A DNA stretch of 64,000 nt from Telopea speciosissima. Taxonomy: Eukaryota; Streptophyta; Magnoliopsida; Proteales; Proteaceae. The stretch covers positions 68,065,557 to 68,129,556 of the forward strand of contig NC_057921.1 of the NCBI RefSeq assembly GCF_018873765.1, given 5' to 3'. A program made the translations under genes and the position numbers. The notes below the pieces were generated by a model. It searched no databases. It saw nothing but the letters and a program-made list of their open reading frames with translations, and was not told where the DNA came from. Each line of letters starts with the position of its first letter. Position 1 is the first letter of the stretch. Below, one piece after another: positions 13,199-24,942 of this stretch.

Positions 13199-14821
13199 AT
13201 GGACTTTGCGGCGCTGGGAAGAGATGGGCTCCAACAGTACGACGAAGAAGATCAGGAGGAGATGATTGGAGATGTAGCAAGGAACCCAATGTTCTCGTCT
13301 TGCTCCTCTTCTTCTTCTTCGCCATCACCATCTTCTAATTATTCTCAGTATCACAAAGGCCTAATCCCACAGCAAAACTTGCGTTGGGGATCGCAGGCGT
13401 ACGACAAGCAGCTGAAGCAGCAGCAGCAGCAGCAACATCAGCAACATCAGCATCATCGGGTTTGGTTGGGGACGTTTGAGAATGAAGAAGAGGTCTTGGG
13501 GTCGACTGAGGCGGAGGCAGAGGCAGCTCAGCGGGAACAGGACCCCAGTTTCAGCCCAAGACTCGACCTCATGGACTTATCTTCTCATCACACTCAGAGC
13601 AGCAACTCCGATGCCGATGCCGGCGATGCTGCTGCTTCTGCTTCTGCTGGTTGTGGTGATGGTAGCAGTAGACCAGGCGGTGGCAGATGCTTCATCGAGA
13701 GAGAACACATGTTCGATAAGGTGGTCACACCCAGCGACGTTGGCAAACTCAACCGCCTCGTTATACCAAAACAGCACGCCGAGAAGTACTTTCCACTGGA
13801 CTCCACCATCAACGAGAAGGGACTTCTGTTGAGCTTCGAAGATCGCAACGGCAAGCCATGGCGCTTCCGATATTCCTACTGGAACAGCAGCCAGAGCTAT
13901 GTGATGACTAAAGGCTGGAGCCGGTTCGTGAAGGAGAAGAAGCTTGATGCAGGAGACATCGTGTCCTTCGAGCGCGGTGTGGGAGACTTGGGCAAGGACC
14001 ATCTCTTTATTGACTGGCGGCACCGCCCTGATGCCCATCACTCTACATCCTCACTCCAACCTCTAGGTCTACCACTCCGTCACCCACTCTCCCTGGCCGC
14101 TCCGCCGCCCGTCCCACTTCCATGGAGCCGATTGTTCATGCCCAACCCAACCCCAGCCCCAACCCCAACCCTCTCCAACCACATGCATTTCCACCATCAT
14201 CTCAATTACGACCGTACTACCCATGATCAACAACAACAACAACAACAACAACAACATCATCATCATCATCATCATCATCTGCTTCAACCCCATCTTAACC
14301 CATCCAATTACAGTAGTTACAGGTACAGTTACAGTGGTGGTGGTGGAAGTAGTAGGAGCTACGGGGGTTACAACTACAACGTGGTAAACCCAGGTTCAGG
14401 TTCAGGTTCAGGTTCGGTTTTTTACCTTAGATCATCACCACCACAGCCAGCCGCAGTCCCACAAGAAGTAGGGGTAGGGGTTGGGGTTGGGGATGTTCCG
14501 ATGGTTATCCAGTCGGTGCCAGTGGTCCATGGCAGGGCTGCAGCCAAGCGTGTTAGGCTGTTTGGTGTGAACCTGGAGTGTCCTACGCCGGAGGATGACC
14601 CAAACTCTTCTGATCAATGTGAGTTGTTGTCCTCCACCCCACTCCCCAATACAACAACAACAATAATGCCGCCTTCTCTCTCCCCTCATCACCTTCCTCT
14701 CTCTTCTTCATTCCCTCCTCTTGAATTAAGGGTTTACAGTGGCGCCCCACTACCCCAGGCACCGGCTGAGCTTCCAAGGAATAATTCTAAGCAGTCCCTG
14801 TCCTTCAATTTGGATATTTGA
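13199..14821 (+). CDS. NGA: NGATHA-type B3 transcription factor
   Basis: A single-exon 540-aa nuclear DNA-binding protein. The B3 domain spans about residues 170-278 and shows the RAV/NGA signature ([20 protein letters not shown], then [32 protein letters not shown], and FIDWRHRP). There is no AP2 domain before it, which separates it from RAV proteins. A conserved [10 protein letters not shown] repressor-type motif at about 453-462 and the C-terminal SLSFNLDI are typical of NGATHA proteins. NGA factors are known to control leaf margin growth and style and stigma formation, with auxin synthesis among their targets. Low-complexity regions are Ser-rich (33-48), Gln/His-rich (71-86), Gln-then-His (344-360) and Gly/Ser (380-407). 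Q and H tracts come from CAA/CAG/CAT repeats and may vary in length. The start was chosen as the first Met of the long frame, after an in-frame upstream stop. The exact NGA paralogue cannot be decided. Confidence 0.93.
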   Translation: MDFAALGRDGLQQYDEEDQEEMIGDVARNPMFSSCSSSSSSPSPSSNYSQYHKGLIPQQNLRWGSQAYDKQLKQQQQQQHQQHQHHRVWLGTFENEEEVLGSTEAEAEAAQREQDPSFSPRLDLMDLSSHHTQSSNSDADAGDAAASASAGCGDGSSRPGGGRCFIEREHMFDKVVTPSDVGKLNRLVIPKQHAEKYFPLDSTINEKGLLLSFEDRNGKPWRFRYSYWNSSQSYVMTKGWSRFVKEKKLDAGDIVSFERGVGDLGKDHLFIDWRHRPDAHHSTSSLQPLGLPLRHPLSLAAPPPVPLPWSRLFMPNPTPAPTPTLSNHMHFHHHLNYDRTTHDQQQQQQQQQHHHHHHHHLLQPHLNPSNYSSYRYSYSGGGGSSRSYGGYNYNVVNPGSGSGSGSVFYLRSSPPQPAAVPQEVGVGVGVGDVPMVIQSVPVVHGRAAAKRVRLFGVNLECPTPEDDPNSSDQCELLSSTPLPNTTTTIMPPSLSPHHLPLSSSFPPLELRVYSGAPLPQAPAELPRNNSKQSLSFNLDI

Positions 14822-15180
14822 GAAACAGAAAGGGTGAGAGAGTGTTTGTGTGTTTGTGTGAAAACAATTTGGAGGATTTTGAAGGAAGACAGGAAAATGT
14901 TGTAGCAGAACATCAGAAGAGGTCGTCGACTAAGATACAGCTTCATTCCTCACATTCCAACTCTGGTGGTACAAACAAATTAAGGTTTGGATTTAGATGA
15001 AATGAAATGTTTGGGCAATGGAATTTTGAGGTGTCCATCCTGTCGTGGGGGTTTGTAAGGAAATAGCTAGCTGGCCGGGGCATTGAGAGGCGCCGCCATA
15101 TCCAACTATCTATCTTTTTTTTAATTTAATTGTGTATAATACATTTATAGAGATGGAATATTAATTATCAACATAATAGA
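14822..15180 (+). other. Probable 3' UTR of the NGATHA gene
   Basis: Non-coding sequence directly after the stop codon, becoming AT-rich near 15118-15170 where AATACA- and AATAAT-like polyadenylation signals occur. The end of the transcript is not determined. Confidence 0.35.
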
Positions 15181-15937
15181 TGATGATGATGATGATGATG
15201 ATGATAATGCTCTTCGATCATTTGTAGAGAGAGAGAGAGAGAGTTTGGATTACCAAAATGTAGTAGCCAAATATGCCATGGACGACTTCACTCTATAGTG
15301 TGGGAAACTTTCATCTTCTTTGTTTCCGAACTCTCATCTCTCTATCTATTTATTGGCTTACTAACCCTTCTTCTCTTCTAAGTACTAACTCCTAACTGGG
15401 TTTGCAAAACCCATTTTTGGGTATAGAGGTAATTGATGGAATTGCATTATCTTATATCTCCCCCATGACTTTCCTTTATATTTCTCTCTCTCTCTCTCTT
15501 GCCTTTATTGCCGTGTTAGGTTGTTATGGTTGTTCAGTTGTTCTCGCTGCTACTGATGCTTCATTGGACACGCTCTCAGGTGTTTCTCAGAAAGTTGCAG
15601 AAACTTTAAAAGGTAGGATCCATATTCCACTTCTTAAATCCTTTTTGTTTCTCCCACACCTAACATATATATATATAGCTCATTCATTAACTTCTTCTTT
15701 TTTCCTCCTATATATATATCTTGATTTTATAGATTCTCCTCCATTTCTCTAAAAAATATCACCTTCCACAATTGAATTGAATGGTATATTTATGCAAAGA
15801 AAATTCAATATTATTTATGGACAACAGTTTTAATTCGTATTTCAAGACTCAAAATGAAATGAAATAGGCCATTCTTTTTTTAAAATTAATTAAAGACTAC
15901 TTCTGTTTGCTAATAAAAGGCATGTGTAATTGTGGCA

Positions 15938-15987
<50 letters not shown>

Positions 15988-18644
15988 ATAGATTGAATAT
16001 TCAATACAAAAAAAAACCAAGAGGATGAAGATTTTCACGTATTTCAAAAGTCATGTGAAGATGTTGCATTAATTAATATTAAAGCTGCTGCTCATTCTGC
16101 AGAATGAAGGTTAAGAATATAAAACTCTAATTATTCCATGCTAAACATACCCACATAAACTCCTAACTGTTGTTGTTTTTTGGGGATTCTCTACCTCTCT
16201 ACTCTAGACTCAAATGTTAAGTAGTTAAATTTAAACAAAAAATTTATAAAAAAATTCTAAAATATACCAGAAGTTTACTTCTGATACAATCAGAAAATTA
16301 ACCTTAAAAACAAAAACTGCTCATATATATGATCAAGTTTACTTCTCAATTCCACCTCATCTTATCTAAAATGCTAAAATATTGTAATGTATACATATGT
16401 CTTTATCTAATGAAAAGAGTGTTTTACTCCCAGCATTATTCTGCTATTGTTTCCTTTGATGCAACTAATTAAACATGCATTCTTGTGTAAGAACATTATT
16501 TAAAAAAAAAAAAAAAGAAGAAGAAGAAGAAGCAGAAGTGTATAATTACCACCCCACCTCGGGCAGTGTGTTCGGGAAGGGGGTAGGATAGTCATTTCTG
16601 CCTCCTCTGTTAGATGTACTTGACGTCGAGTACGGGCAGTGTAATTGAGAGGATAAAGATCCCAAACGTCCCTGCTTTAGTGAGGCTTTAAATGGACCGG
16701 CCATTAACTACTAACTAGCTAGCTAGCTAACTAACACCAAACATATATATATACCTACATTTTGTATCACTATTGCTTCAAGGAGTTCTAGTCAAACTAT
16801 ATTGGGTTCCAATGTTTATAGTTGAAACCTTTTGTTGTGGTGGGTCCTCAAATGTGTACATGATCATGAATGAGTGTGACTCACTGTATTCATATCTATC
16901 TTCGCAGGATGGCTGAATTAGGGTTTTCATCTCTTTACAAGTACCTACTTGCACAACAAACATTACAGATACTTAATTGTATCCGTCACATTTTCTTACC
17001 CAAATAACAGTATGAAATAGTCCACACGCTTATCATCATAATATAAGAAGGGGCAATATTTATTTTGTATATTACATTTTTATCCTTGTTTTTTTTTTTT
17101 CTTTTTCTTCTATGTGTGTGTGCATGTTTTATCATGTGTTGACCTTTTGCTTGGATGTTCTATATATATATAAATAGATACATAGGCATTATTCATATTC
17201 TGAAAGTGAAAGTGTTCAACTGATCAGTACTATACATAGTTACAATATAACTTGCTTCTTGATAGAATGTGTATTCTAATTCATTTAATTTCTGCTTATT
17301 TGACTTGCCCCATAAATCATTACCATTATGGAATTGCATTGATTGCCATATATATATATATATATATAATCTGTAATCTTATTTCAATTTGTTTAATTAG
17401 CTGGAGTTTTCTCAAACCTTTAAAGTACGTACTACTGTAGTCTAGTTTACATTATGCCATTGATGTTCTCTAGAAAATCTAAAGTGGGTAGGAAATATGT
17501 TAAATCAACTTAAACAACATGAGTTTGTTGTCTCTGATTCCTTTCTCTTTTTTTTTTTTTCAATAGTTGGACAATCTAGCTTATGAAAATAATAGAGAGA
17601 CTTGTTCCTCAGTCTAATAATTTCCATCTGAATCATCATTCACCCATTAACCTCAATATTTAGTTATGGTCTTCCTTGCATAAAGGGTCCTTGAGGTTTG
17701 AATCCCAAAAACCATTTATTAGTTGGATTGTGTGGGATTCTTGGTTTTTTTATGTTTTAGTTGTTGATTGAGAAGTAGGGGAGATGAGAGACCTAAATCA
17801 GCCTCAGTGATTCAATGCTGGTGCCAAGTGGATTGGAAGATCCATTTCTCAACTCATGAAAGTTTTATTCAAGCTATTACTGTCTCACTTTAATTAAATT
17901 TTTTTTTTCAATTGAATTTATAGAGGTCTAGGCACACATAAATTAATGGAATTTAAAATATTAATTAGTAAAAACCAAGCAAGTCTTTATTTGATTCTGT
18001 GCATGCTATGCTTTAGTAGAAGTGAAGATCTTTAGCTCTTCATCTGCATTTTCTACCACACTACATATTAGTCAAAATAATGCACACACAAACGTTTAAG
18101 TAGAAGCATAAGAGAGAATCATGCATATATGTGATGCTGTTTGTCGTTGTTAGTTGTAATCTGTAGTTAAGTAAAGATTGAAATCTTCTACTTGAAGCAA
18201 GCTTTTGATGAAGTTTCGATATTTTGAATAATTTTATATGGTGAAGAGTGTCCCCCTCCCCCTCCCCCTTCCTCCTTTTCCTATAACTACACCCATATAA
18301 CATTTTCTGTTGGCAGGATCTCACATCATAGAAGTCAAGGCCATATGAGAGAAGGAATTCGACAATTAGTTTGTTATTCTGAAATTGTTTATAATCATAT
18401 GTAACCCAACTTTCATCATAAAATGCAATTTTTTAAATCAAAAGTAGAGTGTTGTTCGATCATGAGAATGAAAAAAAGTGTTTCTTATTCAAGAAACAGT
18501 AAGGTTCGGTTGATGCAGAATCATCAATCAACTCTTATTTGACAATTGTGTCGAATAGTACTCTCAAATCTTAGGAAAAACCTGCTCCTGGCTGCAATTA
18601 TTAATTGTAATCCGTGTATAATCTAATGATTTTCTTTTATATTC

Positions 18645-18680
<36 letters not shown>

Positions 18681-21073
18681 GGTTGGGGAGGGGGTTGTTA
18701 ATTTTTTATGTCTTTGTGTTTTTGCTAGTTGATCAGATGTTAATTTCTATAGAAAAACCAAATATAAAAGCATAATGACAGTTTGGTCCAAACTTTTGAT
18801 TCCTTAATTAATATATATATATATATATAGTATGGCCATGATCGAATTTTAAATTTTAGTAAATTAGTTGTGTCTTGGTTTATGGTTGTGACAAGAATTG
18901 TAGGAGTTTGGTATTCCATGAACATCGCTTAGGAAGGAAGGAAGGAAGTTCATATTCCACAAATTAAGGCAGAGATGGAACACATTTAAAAGTCAGATTA
19001 ATTAGTTGAAGCACAATTTGGATGTCAGCATTTGTAAGTAGAAACTCAAGGCGCGCAGTTAAAGGCAATTAGGGGACCTGTTTATGGTACCGTAACTCTT
19101 CCGAGTGAAAGATTCACATATTTATCTCTAAGTGATGATACATACAGTACGGTGTCAATAATTATATATATATGTCTTGATGTTTTATTATATCAAATGT
19201 TTTAATTACGTTTTCCAAACAATGTCCTAATTATGTTTTTAAAGGGGTAATTAGATTCCTCTTCGGATAACCTTGGGTTGAGTTTCAGCTGAGTTTGGAG
19301 TTTGGAACATATACGTACAGGAGCTAGGAATATTACTAGTAGTAGTAGGAATTAAAAAGAGATACATATAAGGATACACATTAGTACACAGTTAACACTA
19401 TTAACACGAGAAGGAGTCACACAGGGGGAGGAAGAGGTAGGTAGGGAGGTAGGTAAGTGTGCTGCCTACAATTAGAGAGGTAGCAGCAGCAGCTTAGACA
19501 AAGATAATTATCATGTATCATGTGTTATACATCTAGTAGTTATAGGTAGGAGGTAGAATTAATTAGTTAATGCCGAAAGAGTGATGGAATGGCAGCTTTG
19601 ATTAGCTGACATGTCTACTCTGTAGAGGGTGCACGGGGATGGCTATCTCACCACCAGGCATGCCAGGCTCTATGGATATATGGGGTTTTTTTTTTATTGC
19701 CTATGGCTATATGGATGGATGTTGTGCATGCTAATAAAACCTAAAACCCTAAATCCTAATTGTCCTTGATAATTAAGTATTAGGATTAAATTAATTAAGA
19801 AGAGTAAAAGAAAATCCGTGTCTCAGTCTTTGCCGTGGCCGTACAGTGCCCAATGGCTCTGGCATAATGGATGCCGTGTCTGGAGTCTTGACATACAGTA
19901 TTCCTCTGGCTTCCCGGCCAGTTCCCAGCTTGGCTGTTAGCCTGTTACCTCTTCATCTCTTCCTCCTTCCCTCCTAATCATTGCAATGTTTTTTTTTTTT
20001 ATAAATTTTTTGGAGCTATTTTTAAAAATTTTGGGTGAAGATTATGGGGGGGGGGGGGGGAAGTGATGGGCGCAGCAGTACGTACGATGCGGATAAGGCA
20101 TGTATGAAGGAAAGGGCGAGGAACAATCCAAGAATTATATTAGGGACGTAGAAAGAAAGAAAGAAGGGAAGCAGATGGAAGAGCAGAAGAACAGGCGTAA
20201 CGAGTAGTGTGTTAGAGTGTGTGTGGGTATGTATGTGTTTGTTAGGACAAGGAAGGGAGTGACAGTAGTGCTTTTTCATCGAAGGAAGTTAGTTGGAAAT
20301 TTGGGGAACAGTAACTTCTCTTCTTCTTATTTTCTCTGATCTGTTGTTGTTGCGAGTTGCGACCCATCATCGATCCCCGTAAGATCCATCCATCCTTTGC
20401 ATTTCTGGCTTTTGAATTAAAGATCGACCTGTAGCGTTCTTTGCGTCCCCCACATCTTTCTCTGCCTCGTTCGTCGATACTCAAACATGAGATGAGGTGC
20501 TGGCTGTAAGCCTGTAACATAACAAAACGCCCAGTAATTAATTGCCCTCCTGCTGCTTGCTTTGGAGTGTTTGGTTGACAGCATAATAATAATAATAAGA
20601 TGATGAAGAGTGAACATATCTATCTGTCCCCTGCCAATATTTGCAGACTGAAAGAGAGCCAAGGATTAATGCAGAGTCCAGTGTGCAGAGATCACAGGCG
20701 GCTTTCATCCTCTGGATCATGTACTGTGGTGTGGACTTTTGAGACTTTTGAGATAGCGAGAGAGAGAGAGAGAGTATATATATATATATTATGACATTTG
20801 TTGTTCAGCGCTGTTTCGTTTGGTTTCATGGTTTGTCCCCCTTTCCCTCTCCCTCTCTCCTCAAAAAAACTCCAATACTTTAGAGTTCAAATTAAAACCC
20901 ATACGCTTCTTTTCTTTCTTCAGCATATTTAATTTCCTGCAATTTCCATATGCCCATTAATGTCATCCTTCTTACCCCCTTTCCTCCGCTGTTCCATATA
21001 TATCTTACAATAGTACAACCCCAGTTCACCCTGTCTATATTCAGAAATAATATCCTTTTCTTAAATATTTTCT

Positions 21074-21110
<37 letters not shown>

Positions 21111-21336
21111 TCAACCAATCCTTGGTTACAGTACTGCAGTAGTGATATATTCAACCAAATTATTACAGGTAAATGCACATGGTTCTTATTATGAAATGTT
21201 TTTTTTTGGGTAAGAGACTAAGAGTGTTTACTATGAAATGTTATATAACCATATTACACTAAAATACTTAGGAAAAAAATTAATGAATCTTTTACACCAA
21301 TTAAGTTCATTTTCAATTAGACCCAATTACATATTC
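15181..21336. other. Gene-free stretch with microsatellites
   Basis: No supported gene. Visible features are a GAT tract (15180-15204), a GA tract near 15227-15243, AT runs at 15941-15984 and 18811-18829, a GT run at 18647-18679, a G homopolymer near 20047-20060 and CA/CT tracts near 21075-21110. An open frame at 15402-15752 starts with a weak hydrophobic segment but matches no family I recognise. A telo-box-like AAACCCTAA lies near 19744. Confidence 0.45.
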
Positions 21337-21512
21337 AGATCCTCTACGGCGTGCTGCTCGTAGCGGTCATAGCAGTGCACACACAAGGTGAGGCACAATG
21401 ATCGTCTCCCAAATGCCTTATCCGAGTAGAAGTAAGGCGATCATTACACCACGCCTTGGGTGTGCGCTGCTATAACCGCTACGGGCAGTGCTCCGTAGAC
21501 GATCACGATCCC
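21337..21512. mobile_element. Foldback MITE
   Basis: Two arms of about 70 bp are inverted copies: the left arm runs AGATCCTCTACGGCGTGCTG to about 21402 (AGCAGTGCACACACAAGG), and the right arm mirrors it from about 21445 (CCTTGGGTGTGCGCTGCTAT) to CCGTAGACGATCACGATC. The whole would fold into a long imperfect hairpin. No coding capacity and no clear target duplication were seen. Elements of this type often end AGATCCTCTA, as does the MITE at 42062. Confidence 0.7.
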
Positions 21513-23100
21513 CCTATTACTAATTTTCAGTTCGCTATTTGTTTAATTTCGTTACATTCCTCCATCCATCCATTCAAAATCAGCTCACTAGAGCTATCTA
21601 CTATAACAACTTACAACATCATCCAGGAAACCTCCCCCTCCCCCCTAAGGGCCTAAGGCCTAAGGCCCAAGGCCCACCCTATATATGAAAAGCCGAGAGA
21701 GGTAGCACTAGCACCAACTTTTAGGGTTCATGACCACTACTCGATATCTGCTATTGTCAGTACTAAGCACTTGGCATTCAGAAGAGGGGCAAATCCCAAA
21801 TCCAATGCCTCCTTTATACAACCCCACTTGGCACTTGGATTTAATCTCATCAGAATAGAATATATAGGCCGCATGGACCACACTGATCGCTTTCCCCTTT
21901 CCCTCCAAGTTCCATCCATCTCTGTACACCTTGAAATGCATTTAATGCACCACATTCCTGTATTCTGTAATATGGGTTTTGTTCCTTTCCTTTCCCTGCC
22001 TTGTGTACTTTTTCCTTTTACTGGTAGGGTTGCGTAGGGTAGGGTCCCCTTTCTCTCGTCTCCAAAGCTGGTGAAAGCAACAGGAGAGATGAGCATATAA
22101 TAGGGTACCCTTTCTCTCGTCTCCAAAGCTAGTGAAAGCAACAGAAGAGCTGAGCAAGAAGAAGAAGAAGAAGAAGTAGTGGAAGCAGCAGGAGAAAGTA
22201 CAAATGGAGCAGTAAATGAAGAAAGAACGCAAAGCAGAAGCAAACAAAGGAAAGCAGGGAAAGAGGGGGAAAAAACCAAAAGGACGAAAAAAGAAAGAAC
22301 CAACAGTAATAAGAGAGAGAGAGAGAAATGGATGAATGCCTCTGCGTAGAGATAATTGAGACAAGGGCCATATATATATATTGGTACTTTAAATTTTTTT
22401 TTTTTTTGGGAGGGCGGGGGGGGGGGGGGGGGCGTGTTAAATGCAGTAAGACAGTTAAGTAGTAGCAAGGTTGTTGTCATCTTCATGACTATCCAGCCAA
22501 TTAAATAAGTAACTAGTCTCTCACTCTCAGACCCAGATTCTCACAAATATATATATACCCCCTTTTCACTACTCAGCTTATCGATCATCGATCATAACCC
22601 TGCAGAGAAATCGACTCATCAAGAGGGAGGGGGGGGGGGGTGGGGAGGGCTGGCTATGATGAGGTTGCGCGAGTGAGTAACTTTTTTTCCAATTTTTGTG
22701 TGACAGATGACCGGAGACTGATGGTAGGAAGAAGAAAAGACAAGAAACGAAAAGTGGGGCTCTAAATTTTTATGGGCATTGACACAACAGCGACAGTTCA
22801 CTGCCAGAAGACACTGGGGATTGCAGCCGATCCCTAAAACCACTTGCAATAATAATGCATCTCGCGCTCGCTAAGAGGTGTAACTATGATTAAAAGTTGT
22901 GGGCGCAGAGAGCACTCAGAGCAGAGGAGGAGGACGGAGGACTGAGGAGAGGTAGTACTTCTTCTACTACATTACATACTTACTGCCACTGTCTTCTCAA
23001 TCATCAACCGCAGCCCTAGAAACTTAATAAAAAGAAATTTTCTTTTAAAAAAAAAAGACATTAAAAGATTGGCTGCTCCTTTCCAGTCACTTGAAATAAG
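21513..23100. other. Gene-free purine-rich stretch
   Basis: Apart from the 61-bp duplication, this stretch holds GAA and GA tracts (22156-22175, 22313-22326), long G homopolymers (about 22418-22432 and 22629-22640) and AT runs. Long minus-strand frames here (up to 249 codons) are Leu/Ser/Phe low-complexity translations of these tracts and are not genes. Confidence 0.5.
22041..22157. repeat. Tandem duplication, about 61-bp period
   Basis: Two adjacent copies share CCCTTTCTCTCGTCTCCAAAG followed by CTRGTGAAAGCAACAGRAGAG and TGAGC. They differ at only a few bases over about 53 bp. Neither is in a recognised gene. The duplication sits in a GA/GAA-rich stretch and could be regulatory or just a slippage product. 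Confidence 0.75.
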
Positions 23101-24108
23101 GGGAGCTGCTGGATCCGGCAAGTATAGACTCTGGATAGACTCGGTATTGGCATTGTTTTTTTGGAAAAAAACTCGGTCGAAATCGATCGTAACCATCTTA
23201 GTTTTGCAAGAAACCGAAACGATATTTATTGGGAGATTAAAAAGTTCCAGGTTTCAGTTGGTTTCGACTAGTTTTGGTCAAAACAAAACCAAAGTTTAAA
23301 TATCACAAGTTTCGATCAAGACAGTGGAGAAGTCGCAAGTTTCGACACCGGAGTGGGAGTTTGGCCTCCAAGTGTGGATTTCTTCGCATATTTCCTTCGT
23401 TTGGTGCATCTACAACCTATATCAACTGACATCTACTAGTGTGTGAACCTCTCTTCTCAAAGCATGTTATGAGATACATATGTGGTACATTCAGAGGAGC
23501 GGCTTCGAAATATTCAATGGTACGCTGCTCATGGATTAGACCCACCAAGAAATTTTGTATGGAATTAAGCAAGTTTTGACTGTTAAGTAACTTTATTTTT
23601 ATTTGAATGTCATGTATTTTTCAGTGTTCCTGTACTTTAACTTTATGTGAACTAAGTATTTGTAATATTATATTTAGTATATCCTTCAGCGTACACTAAT
23701 AAACTTGAATCAATAATCACAATTATCATTTTGTGTGTTTTTTTTTTTTTTTTTTGTGATAATAGTTTATGCATTGTATTTAGATTGTCAAAAATAGGTT
23801 GTACACAAACAATCAAAACTAAAAAATCATTTCTAGACCTCAAATTATAGTCTCGAATGGCTGGGAAAAAGTTTCAGGTTTCAACCATATCTCAGTTCAG
23901 TCAGGTCGAAACCCAAGATTTAGAACCTTGCAAGGATTAGTGGATGAGTCAGATCAACTGGAAACAAGATCGACCGATGTTGATTCTTGAAACCGTACGT
24001 GCAACACCCCTTCCCTTTAGTGTTAGTAATTAGAGAGTATTCTTGCTCTCTCATCTAAGGTCTCTGTCTTTTTTTTTTTTTTTTTTTGTTGAAACTCTCT
24101 CTTTCTCT

Positions 24109-24139
<31 letters not shown>

Positions 24140-24740
24140 AAATTAGGGTCTATGTTCATTTTTCTGGTCGAGCGAACTACAACATATTCCTATGGCTTCT
24201 TTGTGAATCTTTAATCCTTCCCTATGTGTTGTTGTTTTCTAGAACTTTAAGGACATATTTAACAACTTTTTTATTTGACTAATTTTAGAGAAACCTGCAA
24301 ATTTTGTGATTTCCATGAAATATTTTCACACTTCAAATGTTTAAGAATAAAATTTACATATTATTAATTTTTTTTTTTTTGTGGAAAATATGAAAAAATG
24401 GTTTAGCTATCACACTTCGATCATATGTCATGTGTGGTTGTATTATAAAACCATTTATAATGTTTAATACTACTTTCATAGATTTAGTACACGATATTGG
24501 ATCGGGTATTGACTATTTCGAAAATCGTTACGATATTGATATGGATTAGGGAAAATCGAACAATTTTGCCCTTGGGTATCCCAAAAAATTGGATTTTTTT
24601 TTTTTTTTAATGATTTCACCCTTGGTTTGAACCATTCCACCGATACGAGATCAATCAGGTATCGGGATCGGTGGCTAGTAATAACGATACGGACGATTCG
24701 ATACCGACACCAATACCTCAACTATCAAAAAAAAAAGTAC
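23101..24740. repeat. Decayed dispersed repeats (GGTCGAAA- and GATACG-rich)
   Basis: Two kinds of plant dispersed repeat are recognisable by composition. At 23130-23960 motifs such as CGGTCGAAATCG, TTTCGACTAGTTTTGG and CAGGTCGAAACCC recur, with a right part ending AGAACCTTG. At 24480-24740 motifs CGATATTGGATCGGG and GATACCGACACCAATAC recur, and the latter resembles the right end of the insertion at 38414-39218. Ends and target duplications were not found, so these are treated as relics. Confidence 0.45.
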
Positions 24741-24928
24741 CAATACCTCAAATCATGATTATTTTGGCACATCTATTGGAGTAGCTTTGTCAAAGCTGCG
24801 GATCGGGAGAATCAAGAACAATAGAATTCATCACGGAGTTGATCAATCGAACAAGAAAACCCTAAATCTCTAGCCTCATCTAATCCTATGATTGAGATTG
24901 AACACAATAAAATGAACTTAACTAATAC

Positions 24929-24942
24929 AAGGTACACTAGCT
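24929..24942. repeat. Left 14-bp target-site duplication of L1 element
   Basis: AAGGTACACTAGCT occurs here and again, identical, at 29630-29643. The pair brackets the L1 element and marks its insertion. Confidence 0.9.

Noticed and set aside
13577-14041. Antisense frame inside the B3 gene
   Set aside because: It is a shadow of the NGATHA coding sequence; the plus-strand frame has an unmistakable B3 domain.
15402-15752. Frame of 116 codons after the NGATHA gene, with a hydrophobic segment
   Set aside because: No family resemblance, CT-repeat-derived middle, and no supporting promoter or splice partner; left unannotated.
21737-22486. Long minus-strand frame of 249 codons
   Set aside because: It is a low-complexity Leu/Ser/Phe/Pro translation of purine tracts and the 61-bp duplication, with no domain.
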